Source: Ganoderma boninense
Taxonomy: Eukaryota; Basidiomycota; Agaricomycetes; Polyporales; Polyporaceae
NCBI GenBank assembly: GCA_002900995.3
Contig: CM035312.1
Span: forward strand, 3,368,602-3,432,601
Length of the DNA stretch: 64,000 nucleotides
Direction of reading: 5' to 3'
Part shown: one piece after another, positions 28,364 to 40,067 of the stretch
How the letters are laid out: each line of letters starts with the position of its first letter
Numbering within the stretch: the stretch's first letter is position 1
Notes under the pieces: generated by a model
Told to the model about the DNA's origin: nothing
What the model saw: only the letters and a program-made list of their open reading frames with translations
Databases searched by the model: none
Made by a program: the position numbers and the translations under genes

Positions 28364-29690
28364 ATGACGTCCTCCCTCGCCATCCATACCACAGTGCGCC
28401 TACGCTCTGGTGAGTCGAGTGCCTCACCGTCACGACCCGGCTGTTTCTCATCCCGCTGTCTGGACTCTGCAGGGTACGAGCTCCCGCTCCTCGGCCTCGG
28501 CGTCTACCTCAACAACGACGCCAAGCCAGCATGTCTAGCAGCCCTGAAAGCTGGATATCGGTACGGGCATTCCACACATACACATACACATGACGTGCGG
28601 ACACTACGCTGACGCCCCCGCAGACACATCGACTCCGCGCGCATGTACGGCAACGAGGCTCAGGTGGGCGAGGCCGTCCGCGAGAGCGGCGTCCCGCGCG
28701 GCCAGATATACATCAGTGCGTTTCCCTCGTCCTCTCCCCCCCGCTCTCCAGCCACCGCGTTCCTGAAGGAGTACTGAAATTTGAGTCGGTGGTTTGCAAC
28801 GTGCAGCGTCGAAGATCCAGAACGACGAGCACGGGTACGAGAAGGCGCTCGGCGCCGTGGACGACTCGCTCAAGAACCTCGGCCTCGACTACCTCGACTA
28901 CATGCTCGTCCACAGCGCCATGTCCGACGCGCCCTCCCGCCTCGCCGCGTGGCGCGGCCTCGTCGACGCGAAGACGGCGGGCAAGGTCCGCGCCGTCGGC
29001 GTCTCCAACTAGTCAGCTTTCCCAGTCTCTGTTTGCTGCCACGACTCGGACCTGACGTCGCGTAACTGGCGCTGACAGCGGGGTAAAGCATCTCGAAGAG
29101 ATACGGGAGGCCGGGCTGGAGCTCCCGGATGTAAACCAGATCGAGGTGCGCTATCTCCATGGTCTCTCTCACAACTTGAGGTTGCTGAATCCCGCGGTCC
29201 ACGGCGGCCCTTCTGCAGCTCCACCCCTTGAACCAGCAGAAGCCGATCGTGGACTACTGCAAGCAGCACGGCATCGTCATCGAGGCGTACGCGCCGCTCA
29301 TGCGCGCGCAGTGGGACGTCCCCGCGATCCTCGAGGTCGCGAAGAAGGTACATATGTGCTCCCCCCCCTTTCAAGTTCTCGCAATTGGCTCGCGTGCTAC
29401 TGAAACCCGCGCCCTGAACAGCACAACAAGTCGCCTGCCCAGGTCCTCGTCCGGTGGTCGCTGCAGCGACGGGTGCGTCCTGCCTCCAAGCGGCACCTGC
29501 TCATGAAACTTCATCGCGACGTTTTTTTGTCAGCTTCGCTCCCCTGCCAAAGTCCGCGGACCCAGCGCGCGTGGCGAGCAACGAGGACGTGTACGACTTC
29601 GAGCTGAGCGCGGGGGACGTGGCGGCCATCGACGCGCTCGACCGCGGGAAGGACGGCACGATCACCTGGAACCCGGTCGACGTCGATTGA
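28364..29690 (+). CDS. Aldo/keto reductase
   Basis: NADPH-dependent carbonyl reductase of the AKR superfamily. Exons: 28364-28409, 28473-28560, 28624-28715, 28807-29011, 29079-29145, 29219-29347, 29422 to about 29472, and a last exon to 29690. Readable motifs: LPLLGLGVYL, HIDSARMYGNEAQVGEAV (catalytic Asp and Tyr), DYLDYMLVHSAM (the His region), GKVRAVGVSNYGVKHLEE, QHGIVIEAYAPL and FAPLPKSADPARV (cofactor loop). Phases close through exon 7. The last junction does not keep frame with a consensus donor: CGACGGGTGCGT has one G more than the predicted CGACG|GTGCGT. This may be a base-calling error or a real inactivating indel. The first in-frame ATG next to the family start was chosen. Confidence 0.82.
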
Positions 29691-31155
29691 GCATCACATC
29701 TGCGTAGCGTGTATTAATAGTGTGGGCCCGAGGCTTGGAGACGGATCAGACCGTCATGTAGTTGTTGTTGTTGAATATTCGAGCGGTTTGTGGTGTATGT
29801 ATGCGGGTCGGAATGCATTGCACGTACCGGCGAGGAGACGGAAGCCGTACCAGGATGTGTTCAATGTGCAAGTTTCTAATTTGGCCTGTGCACCTCCGAC
29901 ATGGCGAAGCTCTGCAACTGTCAGTGCCAGTGGGGGCGCTCAGCGCTCATCGGCAGTATGTACTATGCATTTTCCCAAGCGGAGTCATCTACGCTCATGT
30001 CGAGCAGCAGTGGACGGTCTATCAAGGAGATAAGTGGATCCCGTATGTACCGCCTGACGAGTCTGAAGGGTGAGCGTAGACTCTTGGCCTTGACAGAGAA
30101 CCTGATGGCAACGTTAGGCCTGCGATGCGTAGAACGCCCCCGCCTTGCGACTCGCCCGTAGCATGCTCGCTATCGGGCTATTGCGGTGCGAAGTTTGCCT
30201 TTCTGGTCTTGACGAATTGCTGACGAATGCCGTCCGGTGGCGTACTGGGCGTCAGACATCAGGCAATATTGCCTGCCATCGCTGTCGGATCGGCGGTTAC
30301 ATACTATTGGCCGGCGCGCGAGAAGCTTGCGGCCGTCGCGCGCACGCAGGGCATATGCATCTGCCAGGTGAAGATCTTCCCGAGCGTGCGGTGGCAGCGT
30401 GACCACCCGAGTGACTCGAATCCTTCCCATAATCTCGAGACGTCAGAAGACATCTCGTAGCGGACGGATGTGTGATCTCCAGTGACACCACGGTGCGGTC
30501 TTTGGCAGCAGGGACAAGCAGGGGCAGTGAGAGTGAGTATGGGGCGGGGAGAGGCGGCGTGCGAGAAGCACTACTGCCTCGGCGACGACGGCGCCGCCGC
30601 CGAGAACATACAGAATAAGTAAATCGAGTGACAAAGTTATTCAACAGTGGATTCATATTCTTACCAGTACCGGTACCTTCGATGCACTCTGCCGTCCTTG
30701 TCATCAGGCTCGGATGCTCCTCGGCATGCGCATACAGCGTTTCCCTGCAAGAGCGCGACCCTTGAGCAAAGGTGCGGACAAGGTGATAGGCATGCTGCAT
30801 GCTGGATGGAAATGTGAGGGTAAGAGTGTGGGGTACGAGGGGATTGTTGGTGACTAGGGTTCCTGCTGAATCAGAGCGTGCCAAGAACCATTCACGTCAG
30901 TGTCAGCGGGCCCACCGTTCCTGCATGCGAGTATCATCATTTAGAACTTCAAGCATTGCACTTGAGCTTTGATCGGACTGCGGGGGATGGTGTAGTCAGC
31001 ACCGAGCGATCATAGCTGCTGCAGCGGTCATGGAGCCAGAGCGACGCGAAGACGCTTGGAAGACGCACTTCGCTTTAAATTCGATGCCACGGCTCGGAGG
31101 CCTCAACTGTAACAGGCAACGGTCACGCCAGAATCCACGCTTGACATGGGAGTTA
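29691..31155. other. Unassigned DNA at end of contig 2
   Basis: Several short ORFs, none with convincing family motifs. A minus-strand stretch near 30530-30634 (LLILYVLGGGAVVAEAVVLL) looks like an isolated membrane helix and could be a gene remnant, but no flanking exons can be joined to it. Confidence 0.45.
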
Positions 31156-31255
31156 NNNNNNNNNNNNNNNNNNNNNNNNNNNNNNNNNNNNNNNNNNNNN
31201 NNNNNNNNNNNNNNNNNNNNNNNNNNNNNNNNNNNNNNNNNNNNNNNNNNNNNNN
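31156..31255. other. Assembly gap, 100 N
   Basis: Exactly 100 undetermined bases. The sequence resumes inside a LINE 5' segment also found just right of the first gap region. Confidence 0.99.
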
Positions 31256-31530
31256 AGCAAATAGGTAGCACTTCACATCTTCGAACCCAGCTTCAAGAAA
31301 CGCAGCAGGCAACCCAAGGTTTCTGTCTTTCCTTCCTCACCAAGAACTCGACGAGGTCAATTTCGGGAAACCTGGAAAACCCATACACCTTGTGGCAGTG
31401 CGTTGCTTGGGTACCTCAAACCACCAACACAACTGGAGCCCACCAATAAACCAACCACCTATCCATCCATCCATCCACCCTACCTACCCAAAACACCAAA
31501 CAACACCAACGCACGATCCCCCGCTCGACA
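31256..31530 (+). mobile_element. LINE 5' segment, second copy
   Basis: Nearly identical to 16620-16893, with small indels in an A/C-rich stretch. The similarity ends at the same place in both copies, at CCCCCGCTCGACA, after which the two sequences are unrelated. Confidence 0.9.
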
Positions 31531-32709
31531 GCGCTTGCCCGCGAGCGTCAGGCCCTTGCTAATAAGGGCATTTGCCGTCGCTGGGCTGTTAAGGGTGAGT
31601 AGCAGGTGCGCGAAACGCTGCTCGCGATGGCGCCGCATAACCGGCTTAATCCATCGCGCTTCCACAATGGAACGGCTGGCGATGCCCAAGTCCTCCTCGA
31701 CGTCTCGCCAGGCAGCTGCCTCCAGGGGGTCAAAGGCAATGGGGACGAACTCGACGACCACCTTATATGGTCTAAGCTTAATCCTGGCGTCCACTCCCAG
31801 CACATCCTCAAAAAGAGCGGAGTTGTCTCTCAACCACTGCGCGTGCTCCGGCTGTCCGCACTCAAGGACGACCCCTCCATTAGAGAGGGCCCGCCCAGCG
31901 ACGAACTTGATGCCCTCCGGCGCTCCGATTACGAAGCCGAGGGCATCCCGCGCCTTGGCGAGGATGTCAGCGGCGGACACGTCGGACAGGTTTCCCCCCG
32001 GGGAGGGGAAGCCGTCCACGAGAATCTGGCGAGCGAGGAGCCTCTCGCGGTCCGCGACCTGGATCTGCGCAGCGCGCTCCGGCCCCGGGGGCGGGGCGCT
32101 CACTGCCGCCGCATAGGAGAAGGGAGGGAGACGAGGAGGAAGCGCACCGCTGTCGGGACCGAGCCCAGTAACCGTACCCGTGGCTTCCATCGCCTGCAAT
32201 ACCCCGCTCCGGACTGCCTCCGTGATCCCCTCAGCCTGAGCAGTAGATTCCCGCAGCGCTTCGCCCATACGTTCAAAGTGGTTCTCGAGCCCCTCGGCAA
32301 TCGTGTTCATCTGTGCCGTAATACTTGTGAGCAACGCAGCCGACAATTCAGTGCTCACCGCGTTTGTGACGGCCGCCTGCGCGTAGAGATGCAGAGCGAC
32401 GAGCCCGTCCGCTACTACGGCGGATCCCGACTTCGCTGCGACCAAGAGAATGCCGGCGACCAGGCCCTCCAACGTCGGCGCCCCGGCTGGGACGAACTCA
32501 TTGATCCGCAGCGTGGGCAGGGCGTCGGCCAAGGTTTTGTACTTCTTCTGTGCGTCCGAAACGTGCCTGTCGTCGGCCACCGGGGGCTTCCCCGCCCTGG
32601 TCGAGGCGGTCGTGCCTGCTGTCGGTCCCACGACTGGCTTCTTCGCGCGCGTCGCGGCCTCCGATGATCTTCTGTCGACGCCGTTAGTCGGCGGCGGTGG
32701 CGAGGTCAT
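31531..32709 (-). pseudogene. LINE ORF1 (Gag-like) fragment, inverted
   Basis: An open minus-strand frame of about 390 codons from MTSPPPPTNG. It has a Pro/Ala-rich N-terminal half, a helical middle (AQMNTIAEGLENHFERM) and an RRM-like part (RQILVDGFPSPGG, LRPYKVVVEFVPIAF, SIVEARWIKPVMRR). It stops at GLTLAGKRCR, just where Tad1 ORF1 proteins continue to their Cys-rich knuckles. The frame is intact but truncated and lies head-to-head with the plus-strand LINE 5' segment. Confidence 0.75.
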
Positions 32710-32865
32710 AGGATCGGTATCTGTATTAAGATTAGTTTTAAAGTACGCCCGTATGTCGTTTCGTGCTGCCAGTTCCAAGGGTGAAAAACCGCACGTCGTC
32801 GCCGGCTCCTATTGGCTGACGACCGTGGGAAAAATGCCGAGGTGGTGGTAGCAGGAACCTCGTGG

Positions 32866-32926
32866 CTCTTGCACACCGCGATGCCCACCGCTCCAGACGC
32901 GCGAGAGGTCGCGACCGCAGTCACTA
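32866..32926 (-). pseudogene. Fragment similar to the HAD phosphatase gene
   Basis: CTCGTGGCTCTTGCACACCG and the bases after it resemble 35262-35306, and GAGGTCGCGACCGCA next to them matches 35584-35598 of the HAD gene 2.6 kb away. The two parts are about 280 bp apart in the real gene, so this is a short deleted copy. Confidence 0.5.
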
Positions 32927-33245
32927 GTAAGTCTTAACTTATACCCAGTGGCCTCTTCAACCTGGACGGTCCTAGGAGTGGCGAGCGCTAGCGGACGACT
33001 CCTGTGCGTCCGGATTCAGGCGCCCGAGAGTCAACAAATTGTTCCTTGGCCACCATAGCGCTCATGGATCCCCACGCGCCCTTATTAGGTCAGGAAACAG
33101 AACTCCTTCCGGCCCCCGCCGTGTCGTCACCAGTCGACTCCCCCGGCCCGCTCCCTGCGGAAGCAACGGCGACTCGTCGCAAAGTACAGAGTCTGGATCT
33201 GTATCCCATTCCAAGTCCGAGGGGACCTCCGGCTCCGAGCGGAAA

Positions 33246-33851
33246 ATGCGCCCGCGCGAGTTCGAATGGGGTGTAAGTCTTATGGCTTCGCGCGTCCCGC
33301 CTGCACACTGACCAGCATTCATCCAGAAAAGAGTGATCAGGGACATCATGACGCGTTACACCATTCCCGCATGGCTCGACCCCCTCTACGTCGACGTCGA
33401 CGATCCCTGGAAGCTCCCGCTGTGCTGGTACGAGGTCCCGTTCTACCCCAGCACGGTATTCGCGTACGAGCGGCGCATCCGCATCGCCGTCTACATGAAG
33501 CACGAGAACCTGGGCGTCAAGCCGGGCGACCTCGACGCGTTCGGGACGTGGCCGAAGCTGGTCGAGTGGATCAAGGAGCAGTCGGGCCTGGAGATGCACC
33601 TGCACCAAGTCTGGGACGAACGGAAGCCCCTGCGCACGTTCTTCAACAACCATAAGATGATGGGCGTCACGAGGGACATGTGGATGTTCATCGCGGATTT
33701 GCTGGACGATATGGTCTATCCCGAGGAGTGCAAGACTATGTGGTACCTCGATCGCAGACTCTCTGTGCGTCCTTTGAGCTTTCGTGTTTTTGTTTGCTGT
33801 TGCGAAAGAATGTCGCGTAACTGACGAGTCCGTCACGCTTTCCAGCTTTGA
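33246..33851 (+). CDS. Hypothetical protein, 5' end uncertain
   Basis: Exons 33246-33272, 33327-33764, 33846-33851 read MRPREFEWG|KRVIRDIMTRYTIPAW...DRRLS|L-stop with phases closed. The protein is rich in aromatic and charged residues, for example PWKLPLCWYEVPFYP, RRIRIAVYMKHENLG and RDMWMFIADLLDDMVYPEE. No signal peptide or membrane helix is visible and I do not recognise the family. A Ser-rich in-frame stretch extends upstream to about 33039 without an ATG, so an extra 5' exon is likely. The GC content and codon choice are normal for the region. Confidence 0.5.
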
Positions 33852-35150
33852 AAGACCCAGGGCCGACTCTCCGTCATGTGGCGACTCACGTCGCCACTGA
33901 GTGTTTGTCTTGCTTTCGTCACTGTTCTTCTCTCTGCACATTGTCAATCCGTACGCATATCCTCACTATCACTGAACGTCGCGAACATCCTCATGGCCGC
34001 CGGCTCTCCCTGAGTGCTCGACTGGAGGCACACTTGCAGAGGCAAACGCGTCCCGTCACACTGCACGTACACAACGTCACACATGGAGCTCTGTGCCCAA
34101 GCGGCAATACTCATTGAGGCTGTGGTGGCTGTCTCTCCCCGGGTGCAGCGCCTATGTATGCGGAGTCCGGAGGACGAGTGGCAAGCTACTTAACTCATCG
34201 CGAGAGCCCGAGGAGGTCGAGGAACGACTCGGGCACAGGCTTGCCGCTTTGCGGTGCTTGTCCTTGTCGTCGACAGCGAGTTCGATAAGGGGGGTGCGTC
34301 ACGCGGCCCGTCATACAGATACAGATACAGCCGTGCGCCGAGAATCAGATGAATGGGGTGCTAGGTATATGCACCCGAACCTTTTTAGGGGATGGCAAGG
34401 AATCAGTGCGAGTCTTTGCGCCACTACGTTGACGTCGACCCTGTAGCCGCCTTTCTAATTGAGGTCCAATCGCGGTCTAAGTATGGGCTGCCTCAGGGCT
34501 TGACGGCTTCTATACCGGGTGCGCACGGACAGCTCCGGCGTCGACGGTGTGCCGCGCTTCGGACGACAACAAATCTCAGTACTCCTTCTACTACCGTCGT
34601 CTTAGAATTTCGGAAAACGACCCCTTGGGTGTCTGAATCGGAGTCGCGGCTGATACGGAGACGCAGAGGGGGGCCGAAAAGATGCAGCGCGCCGTGTCAA
34701 GGACGTCAATATGGTGGAGATGGGTGAGGGCCGAGGGGATGAGGGGCGCGGTCGCGAGGAGGGAGGGGATGGAGATGTTCAACCCTTCGAGGACACGAGG
34801 CGTACTCTCGTTGTAATGTACTGATCTTGCACGTTAGTCTCCATTTTTTCTAAGCGGCGGCTGCATCTCAAATTTCAGAGACCTTCATAAACCACAATGC
34901 CCATACCGGGGGCTGCGGGGCCACGTACGCGTTCTGGGCTTTGACCACCCGCGCCGCTGACTGACGAATCGCTGGTGTGGGGGCGTGTATTGCAGCTGGA
35001 GTCTTGAGGGGAGACGTTTTACTAAATTTATTTTCCTGCGTACAGAGTACAGAGTAGTATGGATTAAACAACAAGTCCATCAGCCTCCAGGGCGTCTCTA
35101 GCATGTCCGATATGTCCGAATTGCCCGACTCATTCATCCACTCAGAGAAA
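33852..35150. other. Intergenic, no supported gene
   Basis: Nothing recognisable on either strand. Part of it is the 3' flank of the HAD gene. Confidence 0.5.
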
Positions 35151-36362
35151 TCATTCGTTTTGCGAAACGACGAACTTCAACCGCTCGCCCTCCACCACAA
35201 CCTGCACCTGCTCCATCGTGTCCACGATGAAGTGCGCGCCGCAGTTCTCGATCTTCGACCGCTCGTGGCTCGTGCACACCGCGATGACCGTCGCCCCAGA
35301 CGCGACGCCCGCACGGATGCCGGACGGCGAGTCCTCGAAGACGACACAGCGCGTCGCGTCGTACCCGAGCTCCTTCGCGGCGAGGAGGAACGGGTCGGGC
35401 GCGGGCTTGCCAGCTTTGAGGCGCTTGTCGTCCGCGGTGATCGTCACGGCGGGCGGCACGATGCCGACGCGCGTCATGCAGCCGTACGCTGGAGCGGACG
35501 ACGAAAGGTGGTCAGCCACACTGCAGACCCGGACTGGTTGGAATCAAAATGAAGAAGCACGCGCACCGTATGTCTTCGCGCCAGAGGTCGCGACCGCATA
35601 GCGGCCCTCGGGGATCGAGTCCATGAGCCGCCGCACCCCGGGCAGGATGCGCACCGAGCGGTCGACGGCGGCCGCCTCGATCTGCCACGCCTCGAGCGTG
35701 TGCTTCGTCTCGAGCTCCATGCGCCACTCCGCGTCGACGTCCTCGATCTCCACGATCTCCACGCCGACGTCTTCGGATGCGAGTCGGGAGGCGTGCAAGA
35801 CGAGGAGGGTGGCGAGGCGGCGGATGAAGGCGGGGCGGACGGGCGGGAGCGCCATCTCATTGCCGTCCTCCGACACTGACACCGACATGGACACCGACTC
35901 CTCCGAGCCCGAGAACGACGCGAGCGAGCACTGCGAGTCCAAGCTCGACGAGCGCGTGGTCGCGTTGCTGATTGTGCTCGAGGGCGTCGCCTCCCCAGAC
36001 GAGACGGCCGACCCTAACCCCGGGCCGTGCGTGGCGTAGGCGTCGGCGAAGAAGAGGATGGACTCCTCGAACGCCTGGACCGCGGCGTCCATCTCGTGCG
36101 CGGCGATGTGCGGCTTGAACTGCGCGAGGTTGTCGACCGCGCGCTTGCCGTGCGTCGCGGCGATGACGTGCGCGGGGTCCTGCCCGATGTCGAGCGCGAC
36201 TTTGGCCCACGCGGCCTCAACGGCCGCGATGGAGTCGGTCAGGGTGCCGTCCTATTGTGTGTGCTTGGTTATTACGGGACGGGACGGATGAGTTGGAAGA
36301 GGGCGTACCATGTCGAAGAGGACGGCGTCTGCGAAGAAGGTGGTCTCTGTGTTGTTAGACAT
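35151..36362 (-). CDS. HAD-superfamily phosphatase (glycerol-phosphatase / 2-deoxyglucose-phosphatase type)
   Basis: Cytosolic hydrolase of small phosphorylated compounds; the substrate is not predictable. Exons: complement of 35151-35488, 35567-36251, 36309-36362; phases close, 358 aa. Motif I is split by intron 1 (VLFDM|DGTLTDS). Motif II is in VATSGAKTYG, motif III Lys in RLKAGKPAPDPFLLAAKELG, and motif IV acids in CVVFEDSPSGIRAG. Family members usually have about 220-250 residues; the extra length is a Ser/acid-rich insert within the cap region (about residues 90-145, with SSSLDSQ, GSEESVSMSVSVSEDG) that looks disordered. A TATA box lies about 110 bp upstream. A short degenerate copy of this gene lies at 32866-32926. 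Confidence 0.85.
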
Positions 36363-36465
36363 GTTCCAGTTTATAATGTGGTTGATAAGTGAGTGTATGC
36401 TTTGTATATTTGGAGACGGACGGGGGCGAATGTTTTGGTGGGGTCTTAGCCTCGGACACGGGCTT

Positions 36466-36474
36466 CTTTTATAC
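36466..36474 (-). promoter_or_regulatory. TATA box of the HAD phosphatase gene
   Basis: GTATAAAAG on the minus strand, about 104-112 bp before the start codon. Confidence 0.6.
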
Positions 36475-38319
36475 CTCGAGGGACAGGGGCTGGAGTTCGT
36501 CGAAAAAATCGACAAGTCCACACATCCTACTGTAAAGGACCATATGAGGATGTAGCTCAGTGCGGAAGCGGCGACGAGGGTGACTGACCGGGGTAGAAGA
36601 ATCGTCGGGTATTCTAAGGATACTAGCACAGCATCTCTACCGTGAAACTAGTTCCCGGACGGAGGCCAGTCAGGACTAGTACTGCGCAGAAACATGTCAC
36701 ATACCGCATTCCCTGTACGCAAGACCAACCAGTCGGCCCTGGAACGCGGCACTCGTTGGATAACGCCCGAGACCATTGGGACACAGGCCAGACTGACGGA
36801 TACGCGGACTTCAGGAGCTAGATGGAAGCACAGTTCCGACTAGACTGTTGCTCAAAATATGAATGGCAAGACGTTGGTCTATCCGTAACCACACGCACCT
36901 TCCTGTAGCACCCAATAGCTTGAACTCCACCGCGCGAATCATCCTCGGGCGTTTTAGATCATCCCGACTTCCACTACCGAAAACGGCCGTATAACTGCAG
37001 CTCCTCGTTGTGGACCCAGCTGCAAGGCCGATGGTCGAGAATGTGAAGCGTGCTTGCGTCCGGCTTGACCTCAAGAACGATCCGAATTGTTTCCCCAGCT
37101 TCGGCCGGTGCGAAGTAGCACGGCTGCTGACCCGTTCATAAGTGAGCCATCATCGTAGTAGGATAAATGGTGGCCTTTCGCGAGAGGAATGCTCACCAGT
37201 GGCGAGATGGACCGAAGGGAGATGGTGGTCAATAACAAGACTGGTCTGAGTCGGAAGCGCCCAGGGCTTTCGGCAAGCGCTGCATGGCTAGTCGGGCCGC
37301 GTATTCCGCCGACCAAACCGGGTCAAGCGCCGTCCCTTCCGGGAGGTCGCCGGTGCGCTTTTTGTTTCGACCGTCGACCCCCGCCGACTCCCGGTCTCCA
37401 ATTCTGCAGTTTCTAACATCGTTATTGGGTTTATAGGCACCATAGGTACCCGCCCGCGGCAGAGTGGACGGCCGTGACCGCTACTTCGATCCAAAAGGCA
37501 GGAGCCTCCTCAAAAGACCTCGGCTAAGAGTCGCCCCTATTCCTGGCAAAGGTAAGTCGTTCGTGCACTGAAGACAAAGTCAACGCTTAAGTATTGGAAA
37601 ATGGGCAAAGCGCATGTAGTGCTTATGTAACTGGCACACGCTTTGTGAACAGCAACCAACGCCGGTCGGGCTGGCCGGCCCAAGCACCATGGCGGCCACC
37701 GTCATCATGCCGTTGTCGACCTGCTGCACCTCCCAATTGTGAGCGAAGGCTGCTAGTCCGAGAAAAACGCGGGGAGGGGATCCTTCGTCTGGTCCCCCCT
37801 CTCCCCAGCGCGCGAACTAGGAGGGTGAATGAGTATCGTCGGATGCACGATGGTGTGTACGTATTGGCGTGCCAGTATAGGTCCAGGCCGTTGACATACT
37901 CGAAAGCTGACAGTATTCGGGGATGTATAGATGGCCACCCGCCATAGAGGGCAATGCGTCGAATATTCCAGGAGACGTCGCCAAAGCCAAAGCTGGGTGC
38001 CACTGCCAGTCACGGCGCAGACACTGGGCAGGCTGCGCGTCGAACCAAACACCAGCATATATGCGCCAAAGCAAGACCTGCTTGGTATGGTAAGGTTTAC
38101 AAGCGAGAGGCGCGAACAAATAAACTGACAAACAGATCCCAACAGGCAGCAGCAAACAATGTTTGAGACATTTGCCATGTACGGTAGGCCACGCGAGGGC
38201 TCGTACGGCCCTTGCGTGGTGGATGTTTGGTCGTGATTGCCAACTGCCATACATGGCGAAAAGCAATCGCTGCTCGTCCAAGAAGCAATCGAGAGGCAAT
38301 TGGGGGCAGGATGGGCACC
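36475..38319. other. Intergenic; right part duplicated upstream of the second C2H2 gene
   Basis: No supported gene. From about 37310, and clearly from about 38050, the sequence resembles 47980-49020 upstream of the paralogue at 49198. The duplicated unit therefore includes the promoter region. Confidence 0.6.
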
Positions 38320-38327
38320 TATAAAGC
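38320..38327 (+). promoter_or_regulatory. TATA box, first C2H2 gene
   Basis: TATAAAGC, 171 bp before the ATG, kept at 49025 upstream of the paralogue (173 bp before its ATG) inside a conserved block. Confidence 0.7.
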
Positions 38328-38490
38328 GGGGCCGTCTTGGGCTGTTTGGAAAGCATCCCCGACCTCCCAGAGCCCGCCTCTCCCATCGTCGAACATCCCT
38401 CCTCCCTTCGGAACATCCCCTCGCCATCGAGAACCACCTTCCCCCTGCTACTAGCTGCACCACCGCACACCTCCCTACCCAACTACCACC

Positions 38491-40067
38491 ATGGCTCCCA
38501 TTTGCTCCTCAGACCCCTTTAGCACCGCGAACTGCTGCATCCAGAGGACCGTGTTGGAGGATGGAATCTATGTGACCAGAGTACGTCCTCGTCGCATCTG
38601 GATAGCATTCATTAGTGCTGACCGGTCCTCCCTCCACTCAGTTCTTCTGCAAACTCTGCGAGGGCTCTGTCAAACGCAAGGCTGACTTCCAACGCCACAT
38701 GCGCACACACTCCGGGCAAGGGTACGTTATCACCTCTGTTCCACAACAACGCGGCGACTGAACGAGACCTCAGGCTTTTCTACTGCACGTGGGAAGGGTG
38801 CACCCGCACCAGCGGCTTCTTTCAGAAAAGCAACATGGAACAACACATCAAATCAGTACAGTGAGTATTAAACTCCGTCCCTCACCTCCTTCAGCGCACC
38901 CGCTGACATGCATGGGCCTCTAGCCTCGGCTGGCAGTACTCCTGCCCCCACTCCTACCTCTCCCCCGACGGCACGGCGTACCCGTGCGACCACTTGGCCT
39001 CGGACCCCTCCAGCCTGACCCGCCACAGGAGCACGAGCCACGGCTGGGACGCTGGAGACGACCCAGAGAAGGTCGCGGTCCCCACACCTGAGGGGGCGAC
39101 GTTCCCGAACTCGAAATACTATAGAGGCAAGCGGAAGGCCGACGAGGGCGCCGGCGAGGTGGCCAAGGACCCTGCTGGCGACAATGAGGCTAGTGAGACA
39201 GCCGAGGCCCCTGCTCGCCGCCAGAAACGGGCAAAGACGATGCCCACCCCTTCCTCGTCCCGCACACACCCCCTCATCGTCCCGCTCCGCCCCCTCATCG
39301 TCCCGCCGCGCCCCCAAGAGGAAGCAGACGCGGAGGGCCTCCGCGCCCGCACACACGCAGGAGCAGGTTTTCGACTGCAGCTCCATGCTCACCTTCCCCG
39401 CCTCCCAGTCCCCCGCGGCTTCCACACCCAGCCCCATCGCGGCCTCCGGCGTGAACTTTGGCTTCGACAACATGCAGCCGCAGCCCGCCGCAGGCATGAA
39501 CGCCGCGGAGCCCTTTGCCTACAACCCCTCCCTCGCCCTCGCCCAGGCCCGCCCGCGCCGGTCGAGAGCTTTATGGCCCTCCTCAACTCCGACGTCCTCC
39601 CCAACCCGCAGGCGCAGGCGCAGACGTACGCCGGCATGGGCGACATGTCCTTCGTCCCGCAGATGACCGACCCCAACTTCAACTTCAACTTCAACTTCGA
39701 CTTCGACTTCGCGTCGCCCCTCCCTGCCCTGCCGTCCTACTGCGACGGCGCCATCGACCCCAGCGTCTTCTTGGCTCAGCCCTCCGTGCCCGTCCAGCTG
39801 CCTCCAGACAACTTGAACGCTAACCCTGGCTTCGCGTCTACCTCTGCCTCTGCTTTGGGGCCGAACTCGCACTTCTGCGGCATGGGCTGGCAGACCGGGA
39901 CGACGCCGGGCTCGTCGCGCGAGTCGACCGCGTCGCCGGACTTGGGCTTCGGCGCTGACGCGTTCGCTGGGGTGTCCTCCGGGTGGACGCCGTCGTACCC
40001 GAGCCCGGCCCCATGGCCGGTCGCGCAGGAGCCCGTCTACTATAATGGCTTCTTCAACTCCCTGTGA
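38491..40067 (+). CDS. C2H2 zinc-finger protein, paralogue 1
   Basis: Probable DNA-binding transcription regulator. Exons 38491-38580, 38642-38721, 38774-38860, 38924-40067; phases close, 466 aa. Fingers: CKLCEG...RHMRTHSG (about 33-55), a degenerate second CTWEGCTRTSGF...QHIKSVH, and a Cys/His-rich third, YSCPHSYL...YPCDHLASD...RHRSTSH. A basic stretch and a Pro/Ser/Phe-Asn-rich C-terminus (NFNFNFNFDFDFAS) follow, as in activation domains. Aligned with paralogue 2, about 290 nt of the last exon (near 39265-39555) are homologous only in the +1 frame, then the main frame is restored. The C-terminal SSRESTASPD and PAREPVY-like ends are shared. Regulatory targets are unknown. Confidence 0.75.

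Noticed and set aside
36545..36620. tRNA-like GGATGTAGCTCAGT start
   Set aside because: No T-loop GGTTCGA-type B box and no cloverleaf can be closed.
37753..38463. 236-codon minus-strand ORF upstream of C2H2 paralogue 1
   Set aside because: Lies over promoter DNA including the TATA box; no motifs.
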